DNA from: Halomonas sp. TD01
Lineage (GTDB): Bacteria; Pseudomonadota; Gammaproteobacteria; Pseudomonadales; Halomonadaceae
Length of the DNA: 64,000 nt
Assembly: GCF_923868895.1 (NCBI RefSeq)
Contig: NZ_OV350343.1
Coordinates: 1,922,001-1,986,000, forward strand
Reading direction: 5' to 3'
The notes beneath the pieces were generated by a model. It was not told the DNA's origin. It worked only from the letters and a program-made list of their open reading frames with translations, and ran no database searches. Of this stretch, positions 39,538-49,375 are shown piece after piece. A program made the translations under genes and the position numbers. Positions within the stretch are counted from its first letter, which is position 1; the number at the start of each line of letters is the position of its first letter.

Positions 39538-40064
39538 TGGTGATTGCTATCCTTTGTAAGATCAGCCTTTTTAATATCCGCCTGCTTAGCATTAGCCTTG
39601 CTAGGCGCATTCTCGCCGCTAGGATTAACCGCACGCAGCTCATCGGTAGCACTTTGATGAGGCGTTGAAGAAGAAGCTGCTGGCGTGTCTTCGCGTACTG
39701 TTTGCAAGGCATCATCTAACCGGGCGCTAGCGTTGGCAACCCGCTGCTCGGTCTCGTTTTGGGTGGCCGGTGTAGAAGCGCTTGAAGAGCTGGAAGAAGA
39801 GGGGGCGTCGGCAATGCTCTCAACATCCTGCTTGGCTTTTTTGAGGCTGTCATCGAGCTTTTTCTGTTGCTCGTTGAGTTTTTGACGCAACTCCTCTGCT
39901 TCCAACTGAGCGCTGATTTCACGCTGCATACCGGATACCGTACGCTTGATTTTGCCGATCCACATACCTGCTGTGCGAGCGGCTCTCGGCAGGCGCTCTG
40001 GGCCAAGCACCAGAAGCCCGACGATACCAATCAGCATCAGTTCAAGAAAGCCGATATCCAGCAT
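39534..40064 (-). CDS. tatB: Twin-arginine translocase subunit TatB
   Basis: A 176-residue single-span protein: MLDIGFLELMLIGIVGLLVLGPERLP is the TatB hallmark (Glu8 and LGPERLP), followed by an amphipathic helix (RAARTAGMWIGKIKRTVSGM). A long, low-complexity Ser/Ala/Lys tail follows (about residues 85-176), with a run of six Ser, which is disordered and poorly conserved. Works with TatC as substrate receptor. Three bases separate it from tatA. Confidence 0.94.
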   Translation of the reverse strand: MLDIGFLELMLIGIVGLLVLGPERLPRAARTAGMWIGKIKRTVSGMQREISAQLEAEELRQKLNEQQKKLDDSLKKAKQDVESIADAPSSSSSSSASTPATQNETEQRVANASARLDDALQTVREDTPAASSSTPHQSATDELRAVNPSGENAPSKANAKQADIKKADLTKDSNHQ

Positions 40065-40067
40065 GGG

Positions 40068-40352
40068 TTATTTGCGCTCTTCGTTACGTTCTGTGGGGCG
40101 TTCTTCGGCGGCACGCTTCTCTTCTGCTTGAACGTCGTAGGTGTTACCAGCCTCTTCGTGGCTTACTTTCGCCTGAGGTTGGTCGACATCTTTTTTATCG
40201 CCATCTTTCTCTTCTTCGTTAATGGCCTTCTTAAAGCCTTTGACTGCACCGCCTAAGTCGGTGCCCACATTACGCAGTTTCTTGGTGCCGAAAATTAGGA
40301 TGATAATGCCCAGAACAATCAGCAACTGCCAAATACTGATACCACCTAACAT
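40068..40352 (-). CDS. tatA: Twin-arginine translocase subunit TatA
   Basis: A 94-residue pore-forming subunit. [26 protein letters not shown] shows the typical short helix and [23 protein letters not shown] amphipathic segment, then an acidic/basic tail ending [13 protein letters not shown] at 40352 is chosen since GAGGAA lies five bases upstream; the ATG six bases earlier would leave almost no spacing. Confidence 0.94.
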   Translation of the reverse strand: MLGGISIWQLLIVLGIIILIFGTKKLRNVGTDLGGAVKGFKKAINEEEKDGDKKDVDQPQAKVSHEEAGNTYDVQAEEKRAAEERPTERNEERK

Positions 40353-40375
40353 ATGCATTTCCTCATCAGTGCAGG

Positions 40376-40732
40376 TTAACGTTGTGTGCGGGACGCTTTT
40401 TCGTCATGACCAGAAATACCAAACCGCCGTGCTAGCTCATCTAAAACGCGCTGATGATCCAGTTCAAGGTGCGACAGCATCACCAAACTATGAAACCACA
40501 GGTCGGCGGTTTCAGCGATCAATGCTTGATGCGCCTGCTCGCCACCGTGCTCGGCATCCTTAGCAGCCAAAATTGTTTCGGTCGCCTCTTCGCCGACTTT
40601 TTCGAGTATCTTGTTCAAACCCTTATGATGCAAGGAGGCAACATAAGAATCTTCTGCACAAGCATGACGGCGCTGCTTTAAGACCTCGGCGAGTGCATCT
40701 AGCACTTGCGTCGTCTGGGTAGAATCAGTCAT
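40376..40732 (-). CDS. hisE: Phosphoribosyl-ATP pyrophosphatase
   Basis: A 118-residue HisE (MazG-like all-alpha fold) hydrolysing PR-ATP to PR-AMP in histidine synthesis. [15 protein letters not shown] near residue 45 and [16 protein letters not shown] near residue 75 contain the metal-binding Glu/Asp (EExxE, ETADL). ATG at 40732 is chosen because AAGGA lies 6 bases upstream. Placement between ubiB and tatA, away from the main his operon, is common in pseudomonads and halomonads. Confidence 0.93.
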   Translation of the reverse strand: MTDSTQTTQVLDALAEVLKQRRHACAEDSYVASLHHKGLNKILEKVGEEATETILAAKDAEHGGEQAHQALIAETADLWFHSLVMLSHLELDHQRVLDELARRFGISGHDEKASRTQR

Positions 40733-40829
40733 AGGCATCCTTTTATCAATCATCACAGCGCTTTCGCCAAAGACCAGCACTTTCGTCAAAGGCCAACATT
40801 GAGGCGCTTTATCTTACTGCCAGGTTGTT

Positions 40830-42452
40830 TCATTGCCATAGTAGCAACAGCAAGCCTACTCCCGCAGCTGCTAAAACAGGCCATTCTTGAGCCGATGCCC
40901 AGCTGCTTAGCGGCTGCCAAGCTAGGGCAATGGCAATCAGGATGAGGCCGATACGCAGCCGATAATGACGTTTATGCTGGCGCGTCAGCTGCTGGTGAAC
41001 AGCACTAATAGAGGTCACTTGCTGATGACGCTGACGGTGCTCATGTTCCATTCGGCTCAGCGCCTGGTGCGCTAACACGGGCAGCTCAGGCAACTGATGG
41101 GAAAGCTCCGGTGCCTGGCGTTTGAGCGACTCCCAAAGGCCGCCGATACCCGCACGCTGTTTCATCCACTTTTCTAGATATGGCTTGGCGGTGCTCCACA
41201 AATCCAGGTCAGGATAAAGCTGACGGCCCAGCCCTTCGATGTTAAGCAGCGTTTTTTGCAACAATACCAGCTGTGGCTGTACTTCCATATTAAAACGCCG
41301 TGCCGTTTGAAACAGCCCTAACAGCACCTGCCCAAAAGAAATATCTTTTAGGGGCTTTTCAAGAATGGGCTCGCATACGGTACGAATAGCTGCTGCGAAT
41401 TCGTTGGCGCGCGTGTTTTCACCCACCCAGCCAGACTCGATATGTAAAGCCGCTACTTCGTAATAGTCTTGATGGAAAAACGCTAGTAAGTTGCGCGCAA
41501 GGTAGTCCTGATCTTCTCGGGTAAGGCTCCCCACGATGCCGCAGTCGATGGCGATGTACTGTGGATCTTCAGGGTCATCGCAGTTAACAAAGATATTGCC
41601 GGGGTGCATATCGGCATGGAAGAAGTTATCGCGGAAGACCTGGGTGAAGAAGATTTCTACGCCGCGCTCAGCCAGCTTCTTAAGATTGGTGCCACGGGCA
41701 ATAAGGGTGTCTAAGTCAGCCACCGGTACGCCGCGAATACGCTCTTGCACCATGACATGGCGGCGGGTGTATGGCCAATAGATCGTCGGTACAAACAGCA
41801 GCGGTGAATCTTTGAAGTTACGCTTGAGTTGCGACGTGTTTGCCGCTTCTTTGTAGAGATCAAGTTCGTCAAACAGTGTGGCTTCGTAATCGCGGATCAC
41901 TTCTACAGGGCGTAAGCGTTTTGCGTCAGGCACTTTACCCAGCAGTTTGGCGATTTGATACATCAGCGCCATATCCTGGCGCATAATGCGGTCGATGCCG
42001 GGGCGAATAATTTTGACGACTACATCTTCACCGCTATGCAGCGTTGCCGCATGCACCTGGGCAATCGATGCAGAGGCGAGAGGGGTTCGGTCAAAGGTAG
42101 CGAATGCCTCAATCAGCGACATTTCAAGCTCTTTTTCGACCCGTGCGGCAGCTAATTCGCCAGGGAAAGGGGGCACTTGGTCTTGCAGTCGTTTTAATTC
42201 ATCGGCGATATCTTCGGGCAATAGATCTCGACGGGTCGAGAGCATTTGGCCAAATTTAATAAAAATCGGCCCAAGCGCTTCCAAAGCTAGGCGCAATCGC
42301 TCGCCGCGGCTGCGCTGCCCAACGGGAAACAGCTTTAGAGGAGAAAGCGTCATTAAGATACGCAGCCAGAACGGTAGCCGCTCAATGGGTATCAACGTAT
42401 CTAAACGATGGCGAGCGACTATCCAAGAAATCTTCAATAACCGCAGACTCAT
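40830..42452 (-). CDS. ubiB: UbiB ABC1/ADCK-like kinase of ubiquinone synthesis
   Basis: A 540-residue atypical kinase-like ATPase needed for ubiquinone synthesis. The KxGQ motif [32 protein letters not shown] near residue 65 is diagnostic; an Ala-rich loop ([11 protein letters not shown]) and [11 protein letters not shown] near residue 285 complete the fold. Two C-terminal membrane helices anchor it ([15 protein letters not shown] and [14 protein letters not shown]). Its ATG overlaps ubiJ's TAA by one base (TAATG). Confidence 0.95.
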   Translation of the reverse strand: MSLRLLKISWIVARHRLDTLIPIERLPFWLRILMTLSPLKLFPVGQRSRGERLRLALEALGPIFIKFGQMLSTRRDLLPEDIADELKRLQDQVPPFPGELAAARVEKELEMSLIEAFATFDRTPLASASIAQVHAATLHSGEDVVVKIIRPGIDRIMRQDMALMYQIAKLLGKVPDAKRLRPVEVIRDYEATLFDELDLYKEAANTSQLKRNFKDSPLLFVPTIYWPYTRRHVMVQERIRGVPVADLDTLIARGTNLKKLAERGVEIFFTQVFRDNFFHADMHPGNIFVNCDDPEDPQYIAIDCGIVGSLTREDQDYLARNLLAFFHQDYYEVAALHIESGWVGENTRANEFAAAIRTVCEPILEKPLKDISFGQVLLGLFQTARRFNMEVQPQLVLLQKTLLNIEGLGRQLYPDLDLWSTAKPYLEKWMKQRAGIGGLWESLKRQAPELSHQLPELPVLAHQALSRMEHEHRQRHQQVTSISAVHQQLTRQHKRHYRLRIGLILIAIALAWQPLSSWASAQEWPVLAAAGVGLLLLLWQ

Positions 42453-43123
42453 TAGTGCGGCTCCTCAGGGTGCAACTGCTCGGTCGGCGTGGCTGTTAAC
42501 TGTGTCAAACGCTTATGCAGGCGATTGAGCCTGGCTTCCAGGCGGTCGGTTGCGATCTCAAGTTCGGTCAAGTGATCTCGAAGCACATTGCGCTGTTGGC
42601 GGCCGGGTAATAAGCGGGCTTCTTCAAATACGTATTCAGAAACGTCTTGCAGCAGCTCGTCTTTCGCCCTTAGCCCCCAGCGGGTGGCGCGGCGGATACC
42701 TTCGGCCAGTGAATGGGCGGGCATATCACCCAACCAACGAGCTAGCTCGCCTTCCCAGTCGATATCCAGATCAAAGAGCAGGTCACGGGTGGCTTCTAAT
42801 AGGTGAATGCGGCCACGTACAGAAAGCTTGCCATCAAACATCAACCGCTCAATGGAGGCTCCGCTTAACCATTCAGAGAGCGTTTCCGGAGTAAGCTCAA
42901 CGATGGCGTCGACGTCGGTTTCATCTAGATCATCGCCACGCAGCAGATCAATCCCCGCATGGTGGTAGTGCAGTACCAACTGAAGGTGAGGCTTTTCCAG
43001 CCTTACCAGTAGTCGACTACCCGCTAACGCGGACAAGCGCGCAGGCGAGGCCGGATCGCGGGCAAGCAAGGCATTCAACGTGCGTTCACATCCGGCCAGC
43101 AACAGGGTCGGGGTGACTAGCAT
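42452..43123 (-). CDS. ubiJ: UbiJ ubiquinone-synthesis accessory protein (SCP2 domain)
   Basis: A 223-residue protein with an N-terminal SCP2-like lipid-binding domain (residues 1-110: [41 protein letters not shown]) and a helical C-terminal coiled coil (residues 175-210). UbiJ organises the Ubi complex and binds ubiquinone precursors. It sits between ubiE and ubiB as in E. coli. Gap to ubiE is 22 bases; overlap with ubiB is one base. Confidence 0.93.
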   Translation of the reverse strand: MLVTPTLLLAGCERTLNALLARDPASPARLSALAGSRLLVRLEKPHLQLVLHYHHAGIDLLRGDDLDETDVDAIVELTPETLSEWLSGASIERLMFDGKLSVRGRIHLLEATRDLLFDLDIDWEGELARWLGDMPAHSLAEGIRRATRWGLRAKDELLQDVSEYVFEEARLLPGRQQRNVLRDHLTELEIATDRLEARLNRLHKRLTQLTATPTEQLHPEEPH

Positions 43124-43145
43124 GCTGACCTCATTGTCGGTGATT

Positions 43146-43901
43146 TCATAATTTAATGCCGCGGTGAAGGGCCACGATACCGCCGGTCAGGTTGGTATAT
43201 TCAACCCGATCAAGCCCTGCCGTTTCCATCATGCCTTTCAGGGTTTCCTGATCGGGATGCATACGAATAGATTCGGCGAGGTAGCGATAACTCTCACCGT
43301 CTCCGGCCACTAGTTCACCCATTTTCGGCAGAAGGCGGAAGGAGTATTCATCGTAAGCTTTCGACAGCAGCGCATTATTTGGCTTGGAGAACTCAAGCAC
43401 TAGTAACCGTCCTCCGGGCTTTAGCACGCGTGTCATAGAACGCAGCGCAGCATCTTTGTCGGTGACGTTACGCAGTCCGAAGGCAATCGTAATGCAATCA
43501 AAACTGTTATCGGGAAACGGCAGACACTCGGCATTGGCTTGTACATACTCAACGTTGCCACCGACGCCATTATCCATCAGTTTGTCCCGGCCGACTCTGA
43601 GCATGGAGGCGTTAATGTCGGCTAATACCACTTTGCCCCGCGGGCCAACCAGACGAGAAAATTTGAGTGTTAAATCGCCAGTGCCGCCAGCAATATCCAG
43701 CACATGGTGCCCAGGGCGAACGCCTGCGCGCTCAATCGCAAGGCGTTTCCAGACGCGATGGATACCCATAGACATCAAGTCATTCATGATGTCATAGCGC
43801 GCAGCTACCGAATGAAAGACATCGGCAACACGAGACGCTTTTTCGTCAACTGCGACTTCCTGATAACCAAAATGGGTGGTGCGTTTTTCAGTGGGGCTCA
43901 T
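43146..43901 (-). CDS. ubiE: Ubiquinone/menaquinone C-methyltransferase
   Basis: A 251-residue SAM-dependent C-methyltransferase of quinone synthesis. [36 protein letters not shown] at the N-terminus and [17 protein letters not shown] (motif I) near residue 69 are signature segments, and GFRxxNxL-type [13 protein letters not shown] is near residue 147. First gene of the ubiE-ubiJ-ubiB-hisE-tatABC run. Confidence 0.96.
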   Translation of the reverse strand: MSPTEKRTTHFGYQEVAVDEKASRVADVFHSVAARYDIMNDLMSMGIHRVWKRLAIERAGVRPGHHVLDIAGGTGDLTLKFSRLVGPRGKVVLADINASMLRVGRDKLMDNGVGGNVEYVQANAECLPFPDNSFDCITIAFGLRNVTDKDAALRSMTRVLKPGGRLLVLEFSKPNNALLSKAYDEYSFRLLPKMGELVAGDGESYRYLAESIRMHPDQETLKGMMETAGLDRVEYTNLTGGIVALHRGIKL

Positions 43902-44022
43902 GGGGCTCTAGCTCCCGAGTTCGAGGCGGTAATAGTCGACCAAAAGGTCGTCGCAATAAATGGTTAGCGACATTGTAGCCTTCTCACCCCCAACTTGTCT
44001 GCGCTTCAACTGAGGTGAAGCG

Positions 44023-44424
44023 TCACAGCTGTTTGAATTGAATGCTGGCAGGTTCGCGAGAGGCACCGGCCTCTTCGAGGCGTTGCAGGTAGTTTTGCCA
44101 ATAATCTGTTTGGTGCTGAGCCAAGTCGTAAAGATAGTTCCAGCTGTAAAGGCCGCTATCGTGGCCATCGTCAAAATGCAGTTTCAGAGCGTAGTTGCCG
44201 GCTTGAGTAATGTTTTGCAGTCCGACATCTTTTTTGCCTACCTGGAGCACGGCAGTGTCGCCGCCGTGGCCACGTACTTCGGCTGAAGGTGAGTAAACCC
44301 GTAAAAATTCGACAGGCAGCCGAAAGTTTTCACCCGTGGCGTAGCCAAGTTCTAACTCTCGAGCCTGTTTATGGTAGTGAACCCGCGTTGGGGTGGGGGC
44401 ATTCGTAGAAATAGGGGCATTCAT
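44023..44424 (-). CDS. DUF971 protein (gamma-butyrobetaine hydroxylase-like N-terminal domain)
   Basis: A 133-residue protein with a DUF971/GBBH-like domain: LPVEFLRVYSPSAEVRGHG near residue 35 and LKLHFDDGHDSGLYSWNYLYDLA near residue 80, both conserved in the family. In eukaryotes this domain precedes carnitine-synthesis dioxygenases; in bacteria it is free-standing and may bind metal or Fe-S (inferred). ATG at 44424 is chosen, with AAAGG about 11 bases upstream. It is on the same strand as ubiE and hslVU. A 9-bp inverted repeat lies 28 bases before the start. Confidence 0.85.
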   Translation of the reverse strand: MNAPISTNAPTPTRVHYHKQARELELGYATGENFRLPVEFLRVYSPSAEVRGHGGDTAVLQVGKKDVGLQNITQAGNYALKLHFDDGHDSGLYSWNYLYDLAQHQTDYWQNYLQRLEEAGASREPASIQFKQL

Positions 44425-44451
44425 GGATGACGTCACCTTTTACGATATTGA

Positions 44452-44486
44452 GCTAAAGCGGATTGACCGGCTATTTACGCTTTAGC
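44452..44486. promoter_or_regulatory. 9-bp inverted repeat upstream of the DUF971 gene
   Basis: GCTAAAGCG and CGCTTTAGC are separated by 17 bases. It lies 28 bases upstream of the DUF971 start. It could be an operator or leader hairpin; there is no T-run to make it a terminator. Confidence 0.5.
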
Positions 44487-44541
44487 AAATGCGTGAAGGC
44501 AAGCGCCACGGCTAGCGTTTAATCGACAGGACGCCGATCAA

Positions 44542-44571
44542 GCACGAGCAACAGGGATGTTGTTCTCGTGC
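44542..44571. other. Long hairpin between hslU and the DUF971 gene
   Basis: GCACGAGCAACA pairs with TGTTG and CTCGTGC, leaving a two-base bulge and a GGGA loop: a 12-bp stem. There is no T-tract on either strand, so it is not an ordinary terminator; it may be an RNA element or a 3' stabiliser of hslVU mRNA. Confidence 0.5.
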
Positions 44572-44661
44572 ATAACGTTAGACGCAGCGCAGCCTGAATA
44601 GCAGCATTTGCGTGCGTAAATAGCGGGCAGGCTGCTGCGGGCTATACCGATATAAGCGCGT

Positions 44662-45984
44662 TTACAAAATATAGCGCGATAGGTCTTCGTCTACTGCTAG
44701 CTCACCCAGTTGGGCATTGACGTAATCGGCATCGATAACCAGAGGGCTATCCATATCGCCGCCTTTAAACGAGGCTTCTTCGAGGAGCCTTTCTAGCACT
44801 GTGTGTAGTCGGCGAGCACCGATATTCTCGGTGCCTTCGTTCACCTGCCAGGAGATCTCGGCAATACGCTCGATACCGTCTGGAGTGAACTCGATATCCA
44901 GCCCTTCAGTTGCCAGCAGTGCTTGATACTGCTTGGTAAGCGAAGCGGATGGCTCGGTGAGAATGCGTTGGAAATCGCCAGGTGTTAGCGCATCCAGTTC
45001 AACACGGATCGGCAAGCGCCCCTGTAGCTCAGGAATAAGATCCGAGGGGCGCGATAGGTGGAAGGCACCCGAAGCAATAAACAGAATATGATCGGTTTTG
45101 ACCATGCCATATTTAGTTGAAACGGTAGAGCCTTCGATTAACGGCAGCAGATCACGCTGCACGCCTTCACGGGAGACTTCGCCACCGCTGGACTGGCCGC
45201 TGCCCTTGGCAACTTTGTCGATCTCATCCAAGAAGACAATCCCATGCTGTTCGACGGCTTCGACGGCGCGGGCTTTAATCTCTTCTTCATTGACCAGTTT
45301 GCCCGCCTCTTCATCGCGCAGCAGAACCAGTGCTTCTTTCACCGTTACACGGCGCTGTTCGCGCTTTTGCTGGCCCATGTTGGAGAATAGGCTCTGTAGC
45401 TGATTGGTCATCTCCTCCATGCCGGGCGGCGTCATAATGTCGATGCCCTGACCATGGGAAGATATTTCAATATCGATCTCTTTATCATCCAGCTGGCCTT
45501 CCCGGAGCTTTTTGCGGAAGGTTTGACGCGTGCCGCTCTCTTCCCTCGGCTGGTCTTCCTGGCCGCGGGGTGGTGGCAGCAGTGCATCTAGAACGCGGTC
45601 TTCAGCGGCATCTTCAGCGCGATGTCCGACTTCTTCCTTCGCGTGCTCACGAACCATTTTGATCGCGGCTTCCATCAAGTCGCGAATAATCGATTCGACA
45701 TCGCGGCCTACATAGCCCACTTCGGTAAACTTAGTGGCTTCGACCTTGATGAAGGGCGCTCTAGCTAGCTTGGCTAGGCGGCGGGCAATTTCAGTTTTAC
45801 CCACGCCGGTAGGGCCAATCATCAGAATATTCTTTGGTGTCACTTCCGGGCGCAGCTCATCGTCCAACTGCATGCGACGCCAGCGGTTACGCAGGGCAAT
45901 GGCCACCGCGCGCTTGGCATCTTGCTGGCCAATAATGTATTGATCTAGGGCGTGGACGATTTCGCGGGGTGTCATCTGAGTCAT
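44662..45984 (-). CDS. hslU: HslU ATPase of the HslVU protease
   Basis: A 440-residue AAA+ unfoldase. Walker A is [17 protein letters not shown] near residue 57; Walker B is [15 protein letters not shown] near residue 250. The intermediate (I) domain lies between them (about residues 110-230), with the pore loop [10 protein letters not shown] near residue 90. The C-terminus LSRYIL is the tail that inserts into HslV. It follows hslV by 10 bases in the standard hslVU order. Heat-shock control is expected but I could not see a firm sigma-32 site. Confidence 0.97.
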   Translation of the reverse strand: MTQMTPREIVHALDQYIIGQQDAKRAVAIALRNRWRRMQLDDELRPEVTPKNILMIGPTGVGKTEIARRLAKLARAPFIKVEATKFTEVGYVGRDVESIIRDLMEAAIKMVREHAKEEVGHRAEDAAEDRVLDALLPPPRGQEDQPREESGTRQTFRKKLREGQLDDKEIDIEISSHGQGIDIMTPPGMEEMTNQLQSLFSNMGQQKREQRRVTVKEALVLLRDEEAGKLVNEEEIKARAVEAVEQHGIVFLDEIDKVAKGSGQSSGGEVSREGVQRDLLPLIEGSTVSTKYGMVKTDHILFIASGAFHLSRPSDLIPELQGRLPIRVELDALTPGDFQRILTEPSASLTKQYQALLATEGLDIEFTPDGIERIAEISWQVNEGTENIGARRLHTVLERLLEEASFKGGDMDSPLVIDADYVNAQLGELAVDEDLSRYIL

Positions 45985-45994
45985 AAAAAGGGCC

Positions 45995-46528
45995 TCAACG
46001 GTCGTTGATGTTCAGCTCTTCGAGCGTCACGTGGTGATTGGTAAATACGCAGATGTCGCCGGCGATTTCGAGAGACTTTTCAGTAATTTCACGAGCAGAA
46101 AGCTCGGTGTTTTCCAACAGCGCGCGGGCACTTGCCTGGGCAAAATTGCCGCCAGAGCCAATAGCAATAATGCCGCGTTCAGGCTCAACCACATCACCGT
46201 TACCGGTAATGATCAGCGAGGCACTGTGGTCAGCCACGGCCAGTAGCGCTTCCAGTCGGCGTAGCGCTCGGTCGGTGCGCCAGTCTTTCGCCAGCTCAAC
46301 CGCTGCTTTGGTAAGGTGGCCCTGGTATTTTTCCAGCTGCGCTTCAAAGCGCTCAAACAGGGTGAAGGCATCGGCGGTGCCGCCCGCAAAACCTGCCAAC
46401 ACTTTGCCGCGATAAAGTCGGCGTACTTTACTCGCATTGCCTTTCATTACGGTGTTGCCCAGTGATACTTGGCCGTCGCCTGCAAGGGCAACCTGATTAC
46501 CGCGGCGTACGGATACAATAGTGGTCAT
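45995..46528 (-). CDS. hslV: HslV peptidase of the HslVU protease
   Basis: A 177-residue N-terminal nucleophile peptidase. [25 protein letters not shown]: after Met removal, Thr1 is the catalytic residue. [20 protein letters not shown] near residue 45 is conserved. ATG at 46528 is chosen since AAGGAG lies 8 bases upstream and the Thr must follow Met directly; an upstream start at 46555 would destroy the nucleophile. Confidence 0.97.
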   Translation of the reverse strand: MTTIVSVRRGNQVALAGDGQVSLGNTVMKGNASKVRRLYRGKVLAGFAGGTADAFTLFERFEAQLEKYQGHLTKAAVELAKDWRTDRALRRLEALLAVADHSASLIITGNGDVVEPERGIIAIGSGGNFAQASARALLENTELSAREITEKSLEIAGDICVFTNHHVTLEELNINDR

Positions 46529-46609
46529 GGAGATAACTCCTTGGGGGAGACTCACGCTCCCGATGACTGATCGGCCATATTAAAAGACCGTAAAAAAAAG
46601 CGATTCACA

Positions 46610-46650
46610 ACAAAATGCGGGCGGCTGATAAAAAATCAACCGCCCGCTAA
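46610..46650 (-). terminator. Terminator after the argS-SPOR unit
   Basis: The stem GCGGGCGG-TGAT / ATCA-CCGCCCGC (46617-46629 with 46635-46647, one mismatch) surrounds AAAAA, followed on minus by ATTTTGTTG. It separates the SPOR gene from hslV. Confidence 0.78.
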
Positions 46651-46739
46651 ATAAAGCCGCTAGATAAAGTGTTTTTTAAACGGGGCTTATGACGATTAAA
46701 GCTCGCCTGGCCCTTTGGTTAAAGTAGTCTGTGGTTAGA

Positions 46740-47507
46740 CTAGTTCTGCAGTTGGATCAGGAGCGGCTCAATGCCTTGTGTGGCCATTAAGTCTTGGGCG
46801 CGGTTAAGCTCACGGGTATCTTCATAAGGGCCTACTTGAACACGATGCCAAGTATCGCCATTAGCCTTTACTTCGCTAACTTGGGCAAGCAGGCTTAAGT
46901 TGCGCAGACGGCCACGCAACTGCTCGGCATCACTTAACTCCCGAAACGACGCGGCCTGCAACATGTAGCGATTAGGTGTGCTGGTAGCAGGCGCTTGCTG
47001 GGCGGCGGCCACTTGCTCTTCGGGTCGCATATTAGCCGCAATGACCTGAGCAATGGGGTCATCGTTCTGACGCGCACTTGCGTTGCTTGTTGCTGTTTCG
47101 TTTGTTGCTGCGTTGTTACTTGCCGTCGTTTGTTCCTGCTGTGCTGCTGCTTCAGGACGGTTCACAGTAGACGGTAGCGACACGCCAGGAGCAATGACTT
47201 CTGTGTCTGGCAGCAACGTGTAAAACTCAAACGTCGGCATTGCTGGCTCGGCGACGCTCTCGGTCTGGCGCGCTGCGCTGCGCTCATCGCTGTCGGCAGG
47301 CTTAGGCAAAACGGTCGCTTGGGGCGTGTCTTCCTGCTCTTGCCAAGGGGCGGTGCCGTGTTGGTGCTGCGCCAGGAAAAAGCCTGCCGCTAAACCTGCC
47401 ACACCCCACAACCAGCCGGGAATCTTGAATCCGTCACCTGAGCTTTTGCTGGCTTTGCGCTGAGAGGTTGCTCCTCGGCGGGTTGGTTTTTCTTTTGGGC
47501 TGGCCAT
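46740..47507 (-). CDS. SPOR-domain cell-division-type protein (FtsN-like)
   Basis: A 255-residue protein with FtsN layout: a short basic cytoplasmic tail (KPTRRGATSQRKASK), one membrane helix (PGWLWGVAGLAAGFFLAQH, residues 28-46), a long Gln/Ala/Asn-rich periplasmic linker, and a C-terminal SPOR domain (residues 180-255, YMLQAASFRELSDAEQLRGRL and WHRVQVGPY) that binds denuded septal glycan. An FtsN role is likely but not certain. GGAGATG precedes the start; three bases separate it from the argS stop, as is usual next to argS. Confidence 0.87.
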   Translation of the reverse strand: MASPKEKPTRRGATSQRKASKSSGDGFKIPGWLWGVAGLAAGFFLAQHQHGTAPWQEQEDTPQATVLPKPADSDERSAARQTESVAEPAMPTFEFYTLLPDTEVIAPGVSLPSTVNRPEAAAQQEQTTASNNAATNETATSNASARQNDDPIAQVIAANMRPEEQVAAAQQAPATSTPNRYMLQAASFRELSDAEQLRGRLRNLSLLAQVSEVKANGDTWHRVQVGPYEDTRELNRAQDLMATQGIEPLLIQLQN

Positions 47508-47510
47508 CGC

Positions 47511-49196
47511 TTACATCTCCTCTGGGGCGCTGACCCCCATAAGGTCGAGACCGTTGCGTAACACCTGCTTGGTCGCCAGGCCAAGGGCTAGGCGAGTGTT
47601 GCGCAGGGTATCGTCTTCGACCATGACTTTAACCGCGTTGTAGCACGTGTGGAAATCACCAGAAAGGTCCAGTAAATACTGAGCAACCTGCTGAGGCTCA
47701 CGATTTTTAGCGGCGTTCTCAACCACTTCTGGATAGCGCGCCAAGCGGTTAAGAACGGCTTTTTCCTGATCGCTATCGAGCAGTGCGAGGTTCGCCAGAG
47801 CGACGCCGTGGTTGAAGGGCTGGCCCGCATCTTCGGCTTTGCGCAGCATGCTGGATACCCGCGCGTGAGCATACTGTATGTAATAAACAGGGTTGTCGTT
47901 CGACTGTGAGCGCGCTAGGTCGATGTCGAAGGTCAGCTGTGAATCCGCCCGGCGTGCAGCTAGGAAGAAGCGGGTAGCATCACGGCCAACTTCATCAATC
48001 AGGTCGCGCACGGTGACATAGCTGCCGGCACGTTTGGAAAGTTTTACCTCTACGCCTGAGCGGGTCACCATCACCATTTGATGCAGAACGTAGTCGGGCC
48101 AGCCTTTTGGAATGCCGACTTCCAGTGCCTGTAAGCCAGCGCGAACACGGGTAACCGTGGAGTGGTGATCAGCACCTTGCTCATTAATCACGGTTTTAAA
48201 GCCGCGTTGCCATTTGTTCAGGTGGTAGGCCACATCCGGTAGGAAGTAGGTATAACCGCCTTCTCGTTTACGCATTACGCGGTCTTTATCGTCGCCAAAG
48301 TCAGTGGTGCGCAGCCACATGGCGCCGTCTTCTTCGTACGTATGGCCATTAGCAACCAGCTTCTCGACGGTCGCCTCTACCTTGCCATCTTGATAAAGCG
48401 ATGACTCAAGGAAGTAGACATCAAACTCAACGCCAAACGCTTTCAGGTCCAAGTCCTGCTCACGACGTAGCCAAGCCACAGCAAAGGCCTGAATGGCGTC
48501 TAGGTCATTAGCATCTGCTTTAGCGGTGACTTCACGGTCATCGGCTGTCACCGTTTTGCCTGCCATATAGTCATTGGCCACATCAACGATGTACTCGCCG
48601 CGGTAGCCGTCTTCTGGCCAGCTGGGATCATCTGGCCCAAGGCCCTTGGCGCGAGCTTGAACAGAAAGCGCCAGGTTTTTGATTTGGGCGCCGGCATCGT
48701 TGTAATAAAATTCGCGAGTCACATCGTAGCCGGTGGCTTCTAGTAGGCGGCAAATACAATCGCCTATTGCTGCGCCACGGCCATGGCCAACGTGAAGAGG
48801 CCCGGTCGGGTTGGCTGAAACAAACTCCACCTGGACTTTCTCGCCTTTGCCGATCAGGCTGCGGCCAAAGGCATCGCCGCTATCGAGCACTTGAGCAACA
48901 ATTTGAGCGGCCGCATCGGTGGCAGCAAAGAAATTGATAAAGCCTGGGCCTGCGATCTCAGTTTTTTGAAGCGCATCGCTGGCGGGAAGGGCAGCAACCA
49001 GTAGGTCGGCAAGCTCGCGAGGTTTCATCGCTGCAGGCTTCGCCAGCATGAGGGCCAAGTTAGTGGCATAGTCGCCGTGAGCTTTGTCTTTGGTGGGGTC
49101 AACTTTAATGGTCGGCTGTAAATCGTCGGGCAGCACGCCTTGGTGCTTAAGCGCGGCAATCGCGCCTTCTAGCAAAGTAACAATGGTGTCTTTCAT
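47511..49196 (-). CDS. argS: Arginyl-tRNA synthetase
   Basis: A 561-residue class I synthetase. The HIGH motif reads [16 protein letters not shown] near residue 129, and the KMSKS equivalent is [20 protein letters not shown] near residue 380. The N-terminal Add1 domain and the C-terminal anticodon-binding DALR domain are visible. It charges tRNA-Arg. It leads the unit argS-SPOR; priA lies 179 bases upstream. Confidence 0.97.
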   Translation of the reverse strand: MKDTIVTLLEGAIAALKHQGVLPDDLQPTIKVDPTKDKAHGDYATNLALMLAKPAAMKPRELADLLVAALPASDALQKTEIAGPGFINFFAATDAAAQIVAQVLDSGDAFGRSLIGKGEKVQVEFVSANPTGPLHVGHGRGAAIGDCICRLLEATGYDVTREFYYNDAGAQIKNLALSVQARAKGLGPDDPSWPEDGYRGEYIVDVANDYMAGKTVTADDREVTAKADANDLDAIQAFAVAWLRREQDLDLKAFGVEFDVYFLESSLYQDGKVEATVEKLVANGHTYEEDGAMWLRTTDFGDDKDRVMRKREGGYTYFLPDVAYHLNKWQRGFKTVINEQGADHHSTVTRVRAGLQALEVGIPKGWPDYVLHQMVMVTRSGVEVKLSKRAGSYVTVRDLIDEVGRDATRFFLAARRADSQLTFDIDLARSQSNDNPVYYIQYAHARVSSMLRKAEDAGQPFNHGVALANLALLDSDQEKAVLNRLARYPEVVENAAKNREPQQVAQYLLDLSGDFHTCYNAVKVMVEDDTLRNTRLALGLATKQVLRNGLDLMGVSAPEEM

Positions 49197-49375
49197 TTAA
49201 ATATCCGGATGTCGTCGGTGGCGGCGTGTGCATGCGCATATACATGTAAATGGTAATGCAGTTATTCATATAAATGTAAATGCAGTAGCAAAGCGGCCAT
49301 TATCGGCAATTGGCGCGCAGTTTCAAAGCCGTATTGCGTTACCGGGCGAGCCAATTGCCTTCGATCTACCTGTCT

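Noticed and set aside
46529-46610. Sigma-32 promoter before hslV
   Set aside because: Expected from biology, but no CTTGAA/CCCCAT pair with proper spacing could be placed.
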